In this document: in pieces, positions 49,459-57,487 of the stretch
Layout: the number at the start of each line of letters is the position of its first letter
Numbering within the stretch: position 1 is the stretch's first letter
Assembly (NCBI RefSeq): GCF_022829545.1
Contig: NZ_JAKSYM010000212.1
Span: 1 to 63,788 of the forward strand
DNA: 63,788 bases
Reading direction: 5' to 3'
Origin: Methylobacterium sp. J-030
GTDB lineage: Bacteria; Pseudomonadota; Alphaproteobacteria; Rhizobiales; Beijerinckiaceae
Program-made: the position numbers and the translations under genes
Notes under the pieces: generated by a model
The model's database searches: none
What the model was told of the DNA's origin: nothing
The model's input: only the letters and a program-made list of their open reading frames with translations

Positions 49459-49645
49459 GGCGATGGTTCCAGGCTGTTGAGTGTCAGGGCACGGCATTGC
49501 TTAAGGAGATGAGGGTTAAGAAAGCCCAAAGCGCTGTTTTTAATCCTGAGTTGTACCAGTCGTTGCTGTATGGATCCTCGAGGATGGCCTGAAGATCTGT
49601 CCGAAGCGGTCCAACGTGCGGGATCGCTTTGAATCTATCCTTTGG
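49459..49645. other. Atypical AT-richer gap without a supported gene
   Basis: This stretch has runs such as GCTGTTTTTAATCCTGAG and is visibly lower in GC than its neighbours. A 27-codon frame (ATG 49509, with AAGGAG upstream) and a minus-strand frame coding for a segment near DPYSNDWYNSGLKTALWAF are present, but neither is complete or recognisable. It may be a remnant of a lost element. The tandem repeat follows directly. Confidence 0.4.
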
Positions 49646-49740
49646 CTTGGCGCAAGCGGCTTGGCGCAAGCGGCTTGGCGCAAGCGGCTTGGCGCAAGCG
49701 GCTTGGCGCAAGCGGCTTGGCGCAAGCGGCTTGGCGCAAG
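49646..49740. repeat. 14-bp tandem repeat, 6.8 copies
   Basis: The unit CTTGGCGCAAGCGG is repeated six times and a seventh partial copy of 11 bases ends the array, with no base differences. Each unit contains a small inverted repeat GCTTG/CAAGC around GCG. It lies in a 460-base gap between a hypothetical protein and a lipoprotein gene, and no gene uses it. There are no spacers, so it is not a CRISPR array. Perfect identity suggests recent expansion. Confidence 0.95.
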
Positions 49741-49922
49741 TCTGTTCTCCGACATGGCCGTTAGACGGCTCTCACACCGCGCGGCCGACGATGCGCGCTA
49801 AAAATTGTTGCCGCGGGGCGACAGGCGCCACCAAAGGTGTTGCCGGCCCGCCCGGGCGCTTGTCAGGGCGGAGCGCGATGGCCAGGGTCGGGGAAGGGGT
49901 CTTCCCGCGTCCCGAGAGAAGC

Positions 49923-50135
49923 ATGCGCCGCCTGAACCTGATCGCCGCTCTGCTGCTCGCGGCCGCGGCCTCGGCCTGCGCGCCGAACCCGATCGTCGCC
50001 CGCGATCCGGTCCCGGCGCCGGGACCGACGGATGTCTACGCGTGCGACTCGAAGCCGCTGCCGGTCAACGCCTTCATCTCGGATTGCCGGCCCGTTCCGG
50101 CGAGCCCGCAGGTGGTCCTGCGCGCCCGGGGTTGA
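49923..50135 (+). CDS. Small lipoprotein (70 aa)
   Basis: From the ATG at 49923 the protein begins MRRLNLIAALLLAAAASACAPNPIV; the lipobox is ASAC, with Cys19 as the predicted lipidated residue. The mature part of about 50 residues is Pro-rich (ARDPVPAPGPTDVYACDSKPLP) with two more Cys, which could form a disulfide. ORF context: it is followed by another secreted protein 110 bases on. Function unknown. Confidence 0.65.
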   Translation: MRRLNLIAALLLAAAASACAPNPIVARDPVPAPGPTDVYACDSKPLPVNAFISDCRPVPASPQVVLRARG

Positions 50136-50246
50136 TCCGGCCGAACTTTCGCTAACCGGTCGAGCCGAAGGGGCCGGACAATCCGGCCGCGATCAGCTAG
50201 ACTGTTCGCGAGCCGCCGGCCAAGCCGGCCCGTGACGGAGCATCGC

Positions 50247-50606
50247 GTGAGCACCAAGACCCTGATCGCCGCCGGACTGCTCGCCCTCGTGGCGGGGCAG
50301 GGCGCCTCGGCCTCCGACGCAACCTACGCGCCGGCGCCGTATCGCGCGCCGTCCTACGTGTTCACGGCGCCGAACGGGCCGACGGTCCTGACCACGGACG
50401 GCTGCTGCCAGTTCGTGGTGCCGCCCGGTCGTCCCGACCTCGCCGTGCCGCCGGTGCCGGTGGCCGAGGTCATGAACGGTGGCGGCTTCGGCTACACCGG
50501 ATTCGACTACTACAACGACCAGATCACCGAAGGCCGGTTCGGCGCGCGCAAGCGGCCGAAGGAGTACGTCATCGCCCCGTCCTACGTCGTGCCGCCGCGC
50601 TACTGA
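50247..50606 (+). CDS. Small secreted protein (119 aa), function unknown
   Basis: The GTG at 50247 has GGAG seven bases before it and is preferred to the GTG at 50232. A signal peptide (TLIAAGLLALVAGQGASAS) leads to a mature part rich in Tyr, Pro and Gly (TYAPAPYRAPSYVFTAPNGP, GGGFGYTGFDYYND) with a Cys-Cys pair in DGCCQFVVP. The composition suits a periplasmic or surface-exposed protein. It lies downstream of the small lipoprotein gene and may be co-transcribed. No family recognised. Confidence 0.65.
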   Translation: MSTKTLIAAGLLALVAGQGASASDATYAPAPYRAPSYVFTAPNGPTVLTTDGCCQFVVPPGRPDLAVPPVPVAEVMNGGGFGYTGFDYYNDQITEGRFGARKRPKEYVIAPSYVVPPRY

Positions 50607-50620
50607 GCCTTCATTCTGGG

Positions 50621-50720
50621 TTTCCAAGGGTGCGCCCTTGGGCGGGGTTTCAGGGCGGAGTCCTGACGGCTTTTCCAAGGCTCTGCCCTGGTCCCGCGAA
50701 AGGTCTCGACCTTTCGAAAC
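50621..50720. repeat. Intergenic double-hairpin element
   Basis: Two perfect stem-loops lie in the 170-base gap after the secreted protein: CCAAGGG-TGCG-CCCTTGG (50625-50642) and CGAAAGGT-CTCG-ACCTTTCG (50697-50716). The intervening text (AAGGCTCTGCCCTGG) resembles dispersed repeats of related bacteria. It lies between convergent genes and could serve as terminator. Confidence 0.55.
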
Positions 50721-50774
50721 CGGCATCCAGCCCACGGCGCACCGGACGACTTCGCGCTCAGGTCGAACAGGCCC

Positions 50775-51113
50775 TCAATCCTTGTGCGGGTCGTGGCCCC
50801 AGTTCATCAGCGACATCCGCCAGGGTGAATCCGGGTCCTTGCGGGCCGCACCGCCCTGCTTGAGATGGCGGTGGACGTAGCTCACGACCTTGCCCATGGC
50901 GGCGTAGTCGTCGTCCGTCAGGTCCGCCTTCTTCTTGTCCTTGATGGCCAGGATGCGCCGGCCCATCGCGTGGCCGGTCGATTCAGCGCCGTCCTTCTTC
51001 TGCCCGACATCCTTGCTGGCGTCGCTGTCGAGGTGCTTCTTCAACGCGGCCGGCGTCATGTTGACGGCCTCGTTGAAGTCCTTCCACGTCGTCGCGTGAT
51101 CCGCCTCCGCCAT
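50775..51113 (-). CDS. DUF3140-family protein
   Basis: Small soluble protein of 112 aa, ATG at 51113 with AGGAGG upstream. The whole sequence is the DUF3140 pattern: TTWKDFNEAVNMTPAALKKHL, GQKKDGAESTGHAMGRRILAI, KKKADLTDDDYAAMGKVVSYVHRHLKQ and the C-terminal WRMSLMNWGHDP. The family is widespread in soil bacteria and has been thought to bind DNA; its job is not known. It is divergent from prfB. Confidence 0.85.
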   Translation of the reverse strand: MAEADHATTWKDFNEAVNMTPAALKKHLDSDASKDVGQKKDGAESTGHAMGRRILAIKDKKKADLTDDDYAAMGKVVSYVHRHLKQGGAARKDPDSPWRMSLMNWGHDPHKD

Positions 51114-51307
51114 GCTGTGCGCCTCCTGCCTGTCGCTCGTGCGCGACAACGCGTTCGGCGCGGGCCGGCTCGCCGCCGTCCCTGCGGTCGGGCGCCGCAC
51201 GGGCGGAGGGCAGGGCGGCGCGACGGCGTTTACAGGCCGGCCCCCGGCGGGTATCACCCCGGCCCGACCCTCGACATCCTTTCCCGCCCCCATTCCCGAA
51301 GAACCAG

Positions 51308-52436
51308 ATGCGCGCCGAGATCGAGCAAGCCTCGGATGCCGCCAAGCAGTCTATAGGGCTGCTGAGGAGGCATCTTTGACTGGGACACCGTCGATAAACG
51401 CCTCGCGGAGCTGAACGCGGCTTCCGAGGACCCCGACCTCTGGAACGATGCCGAGGCCGCCCAGAAGGTCATGCGCGAGCGCCAGCAGCTCGACGAGGCC
51501 GTGACCGCGATCAAGAAGCTGGAGCGCGACCTCGAGGACGGCGCCACGCTGATCGAACTCGGCGAGATGGAGGGCGACGAATCCTCGATCCGCGAGGGCG
51601 AGGCCGCGATCCTGGCCGTCGAGAAGGAAGCCGCGAGCCGGCAGGTCGAGACCCTGCTCTCCGGCGAGGCCGACGGCTTCGACACCTATCTCGAGGTGCA
51701 TGCCGGCGCCGGCGGCACCGAGAGCCAGGACTGGGCCAACATGCTCCAGCGCATGTACGCGCGCTGGGCCGAGCGCCGGAAGTACAAGGTCGAGGTCGTC
51801 GAGATGACCGACGGCGAGGAGGCCGGGATCAAGGGCGCGACGCTCCTGATCAAGGGCCACAACGCCTATGGCTGGCTCAAGACCGAGTCCGGCGTGCACC
51901 GGCTGGTGCGGATCTCACCCTATGATTCCAGCGCCCGGCGGCACACCAGCTTCGCCAGCGTCTGGGTCTATCCGGTGATCGACGATCGGATCGAGATCGA
52001 GATCAAGGAATCCGACTGCCGGATCGACACCTACCGGTCGTCCGGCGCCGGCGGCCAGCACGTCAACACCACGGATTCGGCGGTGCGCATCACCCACAAC
52101 CCGACCGGGATCGTGGTGGCGTGCCAGCAGGAGCGCTCGCAGCACAAGAACCGGGCGACTGCCTGGAACATGCTGCGCGCGCGCCTGTACGAGGCCGAGC
52201 TGAAGAAGCGCGAGGAGAAAGCCAACGCCGAGGCCGAGGCCAAGACCGATATCGGCTGGGGTCACCAGATCCGGTCCTACGTGTTGCAGCCGTACCAGTT
52301 GGTGAAGGATCTGCGCACCGGTACGCAATCCACCGATCCGGACGAGGTGCTCGACGGCGACCTCGACCCGTTCATGGAGTCGTCGCTCGCCCAGCGGGTC
52401 TTTGGCGGCAGCGAGGCGGTCGAGGACATCGACTGA
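51308..52436 (+). CDS. prfB: Peptide chain release factor 2 with programmed +1 frameshift
   Basis: RF2 ends translation at UGA and UAA. It is read in two frames: codons 1-23 from ATG 51308 ([20 protein letters not shown], then RHL) to CTT at 51374-51376, then a +1 shift over the in-frame TGA (51377-51379) to continue with GAC at 51378 and run to 52436, in all 375 aa. The shift site has the classical form AGGAGG-CAT-CTT-TGA-C. The peptidyl-transferase motif GGQ is in [21 protein letters not shown], and the stop-codon recognition region is near [15 protein letters not shown]. Gene callers that ignore the shift start it at about 51471 and lose the N-terminus. Confidence 0.95.
51365..51380 (+). 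promoter_or_regulatory. prfB programmed frameshift site
   Basis: AGGAGGCATCTTTGAC: an internal Shine-Dalgarno (AGGAGG, 51365-51370) stands three bases before the slippery CTT and the in-frame TGA followed by C, a poor termination context. This is the standard RF2 autoregulatory signal: when RF2 is scarce the ribosome pauses at UGA and slips forward. Confidence 0.93.
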
Positions 52437-52467
52437 GCCGGGCTTCCCGGCCCGTCCAATCCAATCA

Positions 52468-52581
52468 CCTCATCCTGAGGTGCCCGGAGCGAAGCGAAGG
52501 CCTCGAAGGAGCCCTCCAGATACCACTGCGATTTCTGGACTCCTCCTTCGAGGCCCGCTTCGCGGTCACCTCAGGATGAGG
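52468..52581. repeat. Palindromic repeat, family D, copy 1
   Basis: The element begins CCTCATCCTGAGGTG and ends with its inverse, CACCTCAGGATGAGG, with a second pair of arms inside (CCTCGAAGGAG and CTCCTTCGAGG). The whole of about 114 bases can fold into one long cruciform. The partner is at 54278-54384, on the other side of the gamma-glutamyltransferase gene. Confidence 0.9.
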
Positions 52582-52623
52582 GGGATGGGCGGGATGGACC
52601 CGTGCATCCCCCACGGACGCCCC

Positions 52624-54225
52624 TCAATATCCCAGCGCCGCCCCGTCCTTGCGCGGGTCCGAGCCGGCCACCAGCGTGCCGGCCTTGCGGTCGATCCAGA
52701 TGATCTGCCCGCCGCCGAGCGGCAGCGGCGCGCGGATCGCCGGGTGACCGCGCGCGATCAGCCCCGCCATCGCGGCGTCCGAGATCCCGCCCTCGACCTC
52801 CAGGCTACCGCCGTAGGCGAAGCTGCGCGGGGCATCGAGCGCCTCCTGCACGTCGAGCCCCCGGTCGAGCAGGCCGGAGAGCAGCTCGACATGGCCCATG
52901 GCCTGGTAGTGCCCGCCCATGACGCCGAAGGGCGCGACCGCCCGCCCGTCCTTCATCAGCATGCCGGGGATGATCGTGTGCATCGGCCGCTTGCCCGGCC
53001 CGACGCTGTTCGGATGCCCGCCCTCCGCGCGGAACGACAGGCCGCGGTTGTGCAGCAGCACGCCGCTCTCCGGCGCCAGGATGCCCGAGCCGAAGCCCTG
53101 GAAGATCGAGTTGATCAGTGAGAGGGCGTTTCCCTCCCGGTCGACGACGCAGAGATAGACCGTATCCTTGTGGGCGCGGCCCTCGGCGGCCTCGCGGGCG
53201 ATCTCAGGATAGATCTCCGGCTCGCGCGCCCGGCCCATGTCGATCGCCCCGTGGGCGGCGGCCTTCCAGGCGTCGGAGAGCAGATGCTCCACCGGCACGG
53301 CGGCGAGGGCGGCGTCGCCGAACAGGACGTCGCGATGGTGGTAGCCCTGCTTGCACACCTCGGCGAAGAGGTGGAGCCGGTCGAGCTCCGAGAGGGCGCC
53401 GACGTCGTAATGCGACAGCACGTTGAGCATCATCAGCGCGGCCAGCCCCTGGCCGGCGGGCGGGCACTCGTAGACGTCGTAGCTGCGGTAGCGGGTCGAG
53501 ACCGGGGTCACGATGTCGGGCCGGGCGGCGGCGAAATCGTCCGGCGTGTGCAGGCCGCCGAGTTCGTTGAGCCGGCTCACCATGTCTTGGGCGACGGGCC
53601 CGGCGTAGAAGGCCTTCGGGCCCTCCGCGGCGATCTTCTTGAGCGTCGCGGCGAGCTTGGGCAGGCGGAACAGGCTGCCGATCGCCGGCGCCCGCCCGCC
53701 GGGCAGGTAGGTCGCGGCGGTGTGGGGATCGGCGGCCACGCGGGGTACACAGCGCAGCCAGTCCCAGCCGACGCGCTGCTGGATCACGAACCCGTCCTGC
53801 GCGTAGCGGATCGCCGGCTGGAGCAGTTCGCCGAGGGAGCGGGTGCCGTGTTCGCGCACCAGAAGGTCCCAGGCCGCGACCGCGCCCGGCACCGTGACGG
53901 CGTGCGGCGAGGTCGGGGTGATCGCGACGCCGTGCTCGGCGTACCAGCCGGGCGTGGCCGCGGCGGGCGCCCGGCCCGAGCCGTCGAGGGCGATCGGCTT
54001 GGTGGCGCCCGCGGGGGCGTAGAGCGCGAAGCAGTCGCCGCCGATCCCGGTCATCAGCGGGTCGACCACGCATTGCACGGCGACCGCCGCGATGCCGGCA
54101 TCGACGGCGTTGCCGCCGGCGCGCAGCACCTCGATGGCGGCGAGCGTCGCGAGCGGGTGCGAGGTCGCGACGGCGGCGTTGGCGGCGTAGACCGGGGAAC
54201 GGCCGGGGGCGGAAAAATCTCTCAC
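52624..54225 (-). CDS. ggt: Gamma-glutamyltransferase
   Basis: Ntn-hydrolase of 533 aa that hydrolyses or transfers the gamma-glutamyl group of glutathione and similar peptides. Segments typical of Ggt: SHPLATLAAIEVLRAGGNAVDAGIAAVAVQCVVDPLMTGIGGDCFALY near the N-terminus, YECPPAGQGLAALMMLNVL, and the autoprocessing site before the catalytic Thr in HKDTVYLCVVDREGNALSLINS. The C-terminal small-subunit end is GGQIIWIDRKAGTLVAGSDPRKDGAALGY. The GTG at 54225 (AGGAC upstream, giving MRDFSAPGRSP) is preferred to the ATG at 54270. No clear export signal, so a cytoplasmic or acylase-like role is possible. Neighbours are a peptide ABC importer and family D repeats. Confidence 0.92.
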   Translation of the reverse strand: MRDFSAPGRSPVYAANAAVATSHPLATLAAIEVLRAGGNAVDAGIAAVAVQCVVDPLMTGIGGDCFALYAPAGATKPIALDGSGRAPAAATPGWYAEHGVAITPTSPHAVTVPGAVAAWDLLVREHGTRSLGELLQPAIRYAQDGFVIQQRVGWDWLRCVPRVAADPHTAATYLPGGRAPAIGSLFRLPKLAATLKKIAAEGPKAFYAGPVAQDMVSRLNELGGLHTPDDFAAARPDIVTPVSTRYRSYDVYECPPAGQGLAALMMLNVLSHYDVGALSELDRLHLFAEVCKQGYHHRDVLFGDAALAAVPVEHLLSDAWKAAAHGAIDMGRAREPEIYPEIAREAAEGRAHKDTVYLCVVDREGNALSLINSIFQGFGSGILAPESGVLLHNRGLSFRAEGGHPNSVGPGKRPMHTIIPGMLMKDGRAVAPFGVMGGHYQAMGHVELLSGLLDRGLDVQEALDAPRSFAYGGSLEVEGGISDAAMAGLIARGHPAIRAPLPLGGGQIIWIDRKAGTLVAGSDPRKDGAALGY

Positions 54226-54277
54226 GGGATGTCCTGCTGTTCGGAACGGTTTAGCGACTGCCTGATCCAAAACACGA

Positions 54278-54384
54278 CCTCATCCTGAGGTGCGGCGCAG
54301 CCGCCTCGAAGGAGCCCTCCGGAGGTCGCGCGGCTGGCTAGAGCCCTCCTTCGAGGCTCGCTGCACTCGCACCTCAGGATGAGG
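54278..54384. repeat. Palindromic repeat, family D, copy 2
   Basis: As in copy 1, CCTCATCCTGAGGTG at the left end and CACCTCAGGATGAGG at the right end (inverted), with inner arms CCTCGAAGGAGCCCTCC and GAGCCCTCCTTCGAGG. It lies between the peptide-transporter ATPase gene and the gamma-glutamyltransferase gene. The two copies bracket ggt almost exactly. Confidence 0.9.
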
Positions 54385-54413
54385 TGGAGAAAGGGAGAAG
54401 CGGCGTGAGGCTC

Positions 54414-55337
54414 TCACGCGCGCTGTTCCTGCGGCAGCGCCACCCAATGCCCCGGCGCCACCTCGGTGAGCGGTCCGTCCGGCGGCTGGTCGTGGCTGGC
54501 GATGTCCCGGGCGGCCAAGCGGGCGCGCTCCTCGGCCGGGTGCGGCACCGGCACCGCGGCGAGCAGGCGGCGCGTGTAGGGGTGGCGCGGAGCCTCGTAG
54601 AGGGCGTCGGCCTCGGCGAGTTCCACGATCCGCCCGCGCCAGAGCACCGCCACCCGGTGGCAGAGATAGCGCACCATCCGCAGGTCGTGGGAGATGAACA
54701 GGTAGGACAGGCCCATCTCGTCCTGCAAATCCTGCAGCAGGTTCACCACCTGCGCCTGGATCGAGACGTCGAGGGCCGCGATCGGCTCGTCGGCGACGAT
54801 GAAGCTGGGTTTCAGGGCGATCGCCCGGGCGATGCAGATCCGCTGGCGCTGGCCGCCCGAGAACTGGTGCGGGTAGCGCCCCATGAAGCGCGGATCGAGC
54901 CCGACCCGCTGGAACAAAGCCGCCACCGCCTCGCGCCGCTCCGGTCTCCGCATGTCGCGCCGGTGCAGCTTGAACGCCTCCGCGACGTAGTCGCCGGCGC
55001 TCATCCGCGGGTTGAGAGCTGCGTAGGGGTCCTGGAACACCGTCTGGATCCGGGCGCGCATCTTGCGCATGGCGCCGGCCGAGAGTTTTGCGAGATCCGT
55101 GCCCTCGAACGCGATCGTGCCGGAGGTCGGCGGGTTCAGCATCGTCACGGCCCGGCCGATGGTGGACTTGCCGGAGCCGGATTCGCCGACAAGCCCCAGG
55201 GTCTCGCCGGGGCGGATGTCGAAGCTCACGCCCTCGACGGCGCGGAACACCGAGTCCTTGCCGCCCCACCATGAGCGCAGTGGGTAGTGCTTGGACAGGT
55301 CGCGCACCGAGACGACCGGATAATCCTGCATGCTCAT
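54414..55337 (-). CDS. Peptide ABC transporter ATP-binding protein (DppF/OppF type)
   Basis: ATPase subunit of 307 aa for a peptide importer. Walker A is GESGSGKST near residues 53-61, signature FSGGQRQRICIARAIAL, and Walker B FIVADEPIAALD. The C-terminal oligopeptide-transporter segment (VPVPHPAEERARLAARDIASHDQPPDG) is present. The order is dppA-B-[repeat]-C-D-F, and its start overlaps the DppD-type stop. Substrate probably di- or oligopeptides, or gamma-glutamyl peptides because of the adjacent ggt gene (inference). Confidence 0.93.
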   Translation of the reverse strand: MSMQDYPVVSVRDLSKHYPLRSWWGGKDSVFRAVEGVSFDIRPGETLGLVGESGSGKSTIGRAVTMLNPPTSGTIAFEGTDLAKLSAGAMRKMRARIQTVFQDPYAALNPRMSAGDYVAEAFKLHRRDMRRPERREAVAALFQRVGLDPRFMGRYPHQFSGGQRQRICIARAIALKPSFIVADEPIAALDVSIQAQVVNLLQDLQDEMGLSYLFISHDLRMVRYLCHRVAVLWRGRIVELAEADALYEAPRHPYTRRLLAAVPVPHPAEERARLAARDIASHDQPPDGPLTEVAPGHWVALPQEQRA

Positions 55338-56350
55338 CGGGCCGCCTCCCGGCTCAGGAGGTCCGGCAGGTCGTACCAGGCGGCGACGAGGTGGCCGGGG
55401 GCGGCGCCGGGCGCCTGTGCCAGGGGCGGCATCTCGGCCCGGCAGCGGGGCGTCGCGTAGGCGTTGCGCGGGGCGAAGGGATCGCCCGGCGGGAGATGGC
55501 GCATGTCCGGCGGCGCGCCCTCGATCTGGTGGAGGCGGCGGCGTCCGGCCCGGCCGCCGGAGAGGTCCGGCAGGGAGCGCAGCAGCCCGAGCGTGTAGGC
55601 GTTGCGCGGATCCGAAAAGATGTCGTCGACCGGGCCGCGCTCCAGGATCCGGCCGGCATACATCACCTGCACGGTGTCGCTGATGCCGGCCACCACGCCG
55701 AGATCGTGGGTGATCCAGATGATCGCCATGCCGAGCTCGCGCTTCAGCTCCTGCACCAGGGCGACGATCTCGGCCTGAACGGTGACGTCGAGGGCCGTGG
55801 TCGCCTCGTCGGCGATGAGCAGCTTCGGCCGGCAGCTCAGTCCGATCGCGATCATCACCCGCTGGCGCTGGCCGCCGGAGAACTCGTGCGGGTACTGGTC
55901 GAGGCGCGCGCCCGCGTTCGGGATGCGGACGAGGTCGAGCAGTTCCTTCGCCCGGGCGCGGGCCGCGCGGGCGTCGAGGCCGAGATGGATCCGCAGGGGC
56001 TCGACGATCTGCGCGGCGACAGTCATGCCGGGATTGAGCGAGCTCATCGGGTCCTGGAACACGAAGCCGATCGCGCCGCCGCGGATTTTTCGGATTTCGC
56101 GCTCCTTCAGGGCGAGGAGGTCCCGGCCCTCGAACAGCACCTGACCGCCGGTGATCCGGCCGGGCGGGCGCGGGATCAGGCCCAGCATGGCCAGCACGTG
56201 CACGCTCTTGCCGGAGCCGGACTCGCCGACGATCCCCAGCGTCTCGCCCTCGTGCAGGGTGTAGGAGACGCCGTTGACCGCGTGGACCGCGCCGCCGTCG
56301 GTGTCGAAGGCGACCGCGAGGTCGCGGACGTCGAGGAGGGGTTTCGTCAT
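55334..56350 (-). CDS. Peptide ABC transporter ATP-binding protein (DppD/OppD type)
   Basis: Second ATPase subunit, 338 aa. Walker A GESGSGKSV near residues 40-48, then VFQDPMSSLNPGMTV (Q-loop), signature FSGGQRQRVMIAIGLS and Walker B LLIADEATTALD. The C-terminal iron-sulfur-type/oligopeptide extension has Cys in ATPRCRAEMPPL, as in OppD/DppD. The start overlaps the stop of the upstream permease gene (ATGA) and its stop overlaps the DppF gene, so the unit is translationally coupled. Confidence 0.93.
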   Translation of the reverse strand: MTKPLLDVRDLAVAFDTDGGAVHAVNGVSYTLHEGETLGIVGESGSGKSVHVLAMLGLIPRPPGRITGGQVLFEGRDLLALKEREIRKIRGGAIGFVFQDPMSSLNPGMTVAAQIVEPLRIHLGLDARAARARAKELLDLVRIPNAGARLDQYPHEFSGGQRQRVMIAIGLSCRPKLLIADEATTALDVTVQAEIVALVQELKRELGMAIIWITHDLGVVAGISDTVQVMYAGRILERGPVDDIFSDPRNAYTLGLLRSLPDLSGGRAGRRRLHQIEGAPPDMRHLPPGDPFAPRNAYATPRCRAEMPPLAQAPGAAPGHLVAAWYDLPDLLSREAAR

Positions 56351-57261
56351 GCGCGCTGCCTCGGGTCGAGGGCGTCCCGCAGGCCGTCGCCGAACAGGTT
56401 GAAGGCGAGCACGGCCAGGAAGATCGACAGGCCGGGCCAGATCGCCATCCAGGGCGCCTGATCCATGAAGTTCTTGGCGGTGTTGAGCATCGCCCCCCAG
56501 GACGGCTCGGGCGGCTGCTGGCCGAGGCCGAGGAAGGACAGGCTCGCCTCCGCGATGATCGCCGCCGCGATGGTCAGCGTCGCCTGGACGAGGATCGCCG
56601 GGACGATGTTGGGCAGGATGTGGACGAACGCGATCCGCCAGGGCGGGTTGCCCATGGCGCGGGCCGCCTCGACGAACTCCTCCGCCGCCACGGCACGGAC
56701 CTGCGCCCGGGTCAACCGGATGAAGGTCGAGGTCGCCGAGAGGCCGATGGCGATCATGGCGTTGACGAGGCTCGGACCGAGGAAGGCGGCGAGCGCGATC
56801 GCCAGGATCAGGAACGGGATCGCCAGCAGCGCGTCGGTGAGGCGGGAGATCGCCCCGTCGATCCAGCCGCCCGCGTAGCCGGCGAGCAGGCCGAGCGGCA
56901 GGCCGAGGGAGACAGCCAAAGCCACCGAGACGAGGCCGGCGCCGAGGGAGGCGCGAGCTCCGAAGATGATCCGCGAGAGGACATCGCGCCCGACCTCGTC
57001 ACCGCCGAACGGGTGCGCGAGGCTTGGGGACCCGCGGACGTTGCCCCAGTCGGTGGCGGTGGGATCGTAGGGCGCGATCCAGGGGGCGAACACCGCCATC
57101 AGGATCAGCAGGCCGACGATGACGAGGCCCGCGATGGCGCTCGGGCGGGCACGCAGGCGGCGCCAGAAGGCCGTGACGGTGCCGGGTTCCTGGATGAGAC
57201 CCGGGCTGCCGGTGGGCGCTGCGATGCCGGCGGTCTCGGCGATGGGGGTGCCGGTGCTCAT
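56347..57261 (-). CDS. Peptide ABC transporter permease (DppC/OppC type)
   Basis: Inner-membrane permease of 304 aa with six hydrophobic segments. After an N-terminal tail comes the OppC-type anchor IAGLVIVGLLILMAVFAPWIAPYDPTATDW and the periplasmic segment SPSLAHPFGGDEVGRDVLSRIIFGARASL. The cytoplasmic EAA loop EFVEAARAMGNPPWRIAFVHILPN contacts the ATPases. It should pair with the DppB-type permease upstream, from which it is separated by repeat A2 and about 225 bases. Confidence 0.93.
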   Translation of the reverse strand: MSTGTPIAETAGIAAPTGSPGLIQEPGTVTAFWRRLRARPSAIAGLVIVGLLILMAVFAPWIAPYDPTATDWGNVRGSPSLAHPFGGDEVGRDVLSRIIFGARASLGAGLVSVALAVSLGLPLGLLAGYAGGWIDGAISRLTDALLAIPFLILAIALAAFLGPSLVNAMIAIGLSATSTFIRLTRAQVRAVAAEEFVEAARAMGNPPWRIAFVHILPNIVPAILVQATLTIAAAIIAEASLSFLGLGQQPPEPSWGAMLNTAKNFMDQAPWMAIWPGLSIFLAVLAFNLFGDGLRDALDPRQRA

Positions 57262-57290
57262 CGGCGTCCCCGGCTGCGGCGCGCGTCTTT

Positions 57291-57466
57291 CCCTCCCCCC
57301 TCTGCGGGGGAGGGTGGGCCGGCCGTCAGGCCGGGTCGGGAGAGGGGAGCGACGGTGCAGAACAGGATTGTGCCCGGCATGAAGGTCGCGCCCCTTTCTG
57401 AACCCGGGTTCCCCTCTCCCGACCCCCTTCGGGGGCCACCCTCCCCCGCAGAGGGGGGAGGGAGGG
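57291..57466. repeat. Dispersed palindromic repeat, family A, copy 2
   Basis: It has the same outer arms as copy 1 (CCCTCCCCC...GGGGGAGGG) and the core GACCCCCTTCGGGGGCCACC. It fills the gap between the two permease genes and thus splits what would otherwise be a continuous operon. Its hairpins could reduce transcription of the downstream genes. Confidence 0.8.
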
Positions 57467-57487
57467 CGGCGCGCTCGAAAGATCCGC

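Noticed and set aside
49490..49520. Possible sigma-54 motif GGCACGGCATTGC and a TTAA-N11-TTAA pair
   Set aside because: Spacing is one base short for -24/-12 and four bases too long for CtrA, and no gene starts at a fitting distance.
49646..49740. CRISPR array
   Set aside because: Direct repeats are contiguous with no spacers, the unit is too short, and there are no cas genes.
49629..50135. Open frames with RLAQAAWRK-like repeats on both strands over the 14-bp array
   Set aside because: They are produced by the tandem repeat and have no start signals or homology.
50775..51293. A 172-codon form of the DUF3140 protein
   Set aside because: The upstream 60 codons are Arg/Pro-rich without homology. 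The ATG at 51113 has AGGAGG and gives the usual family length.
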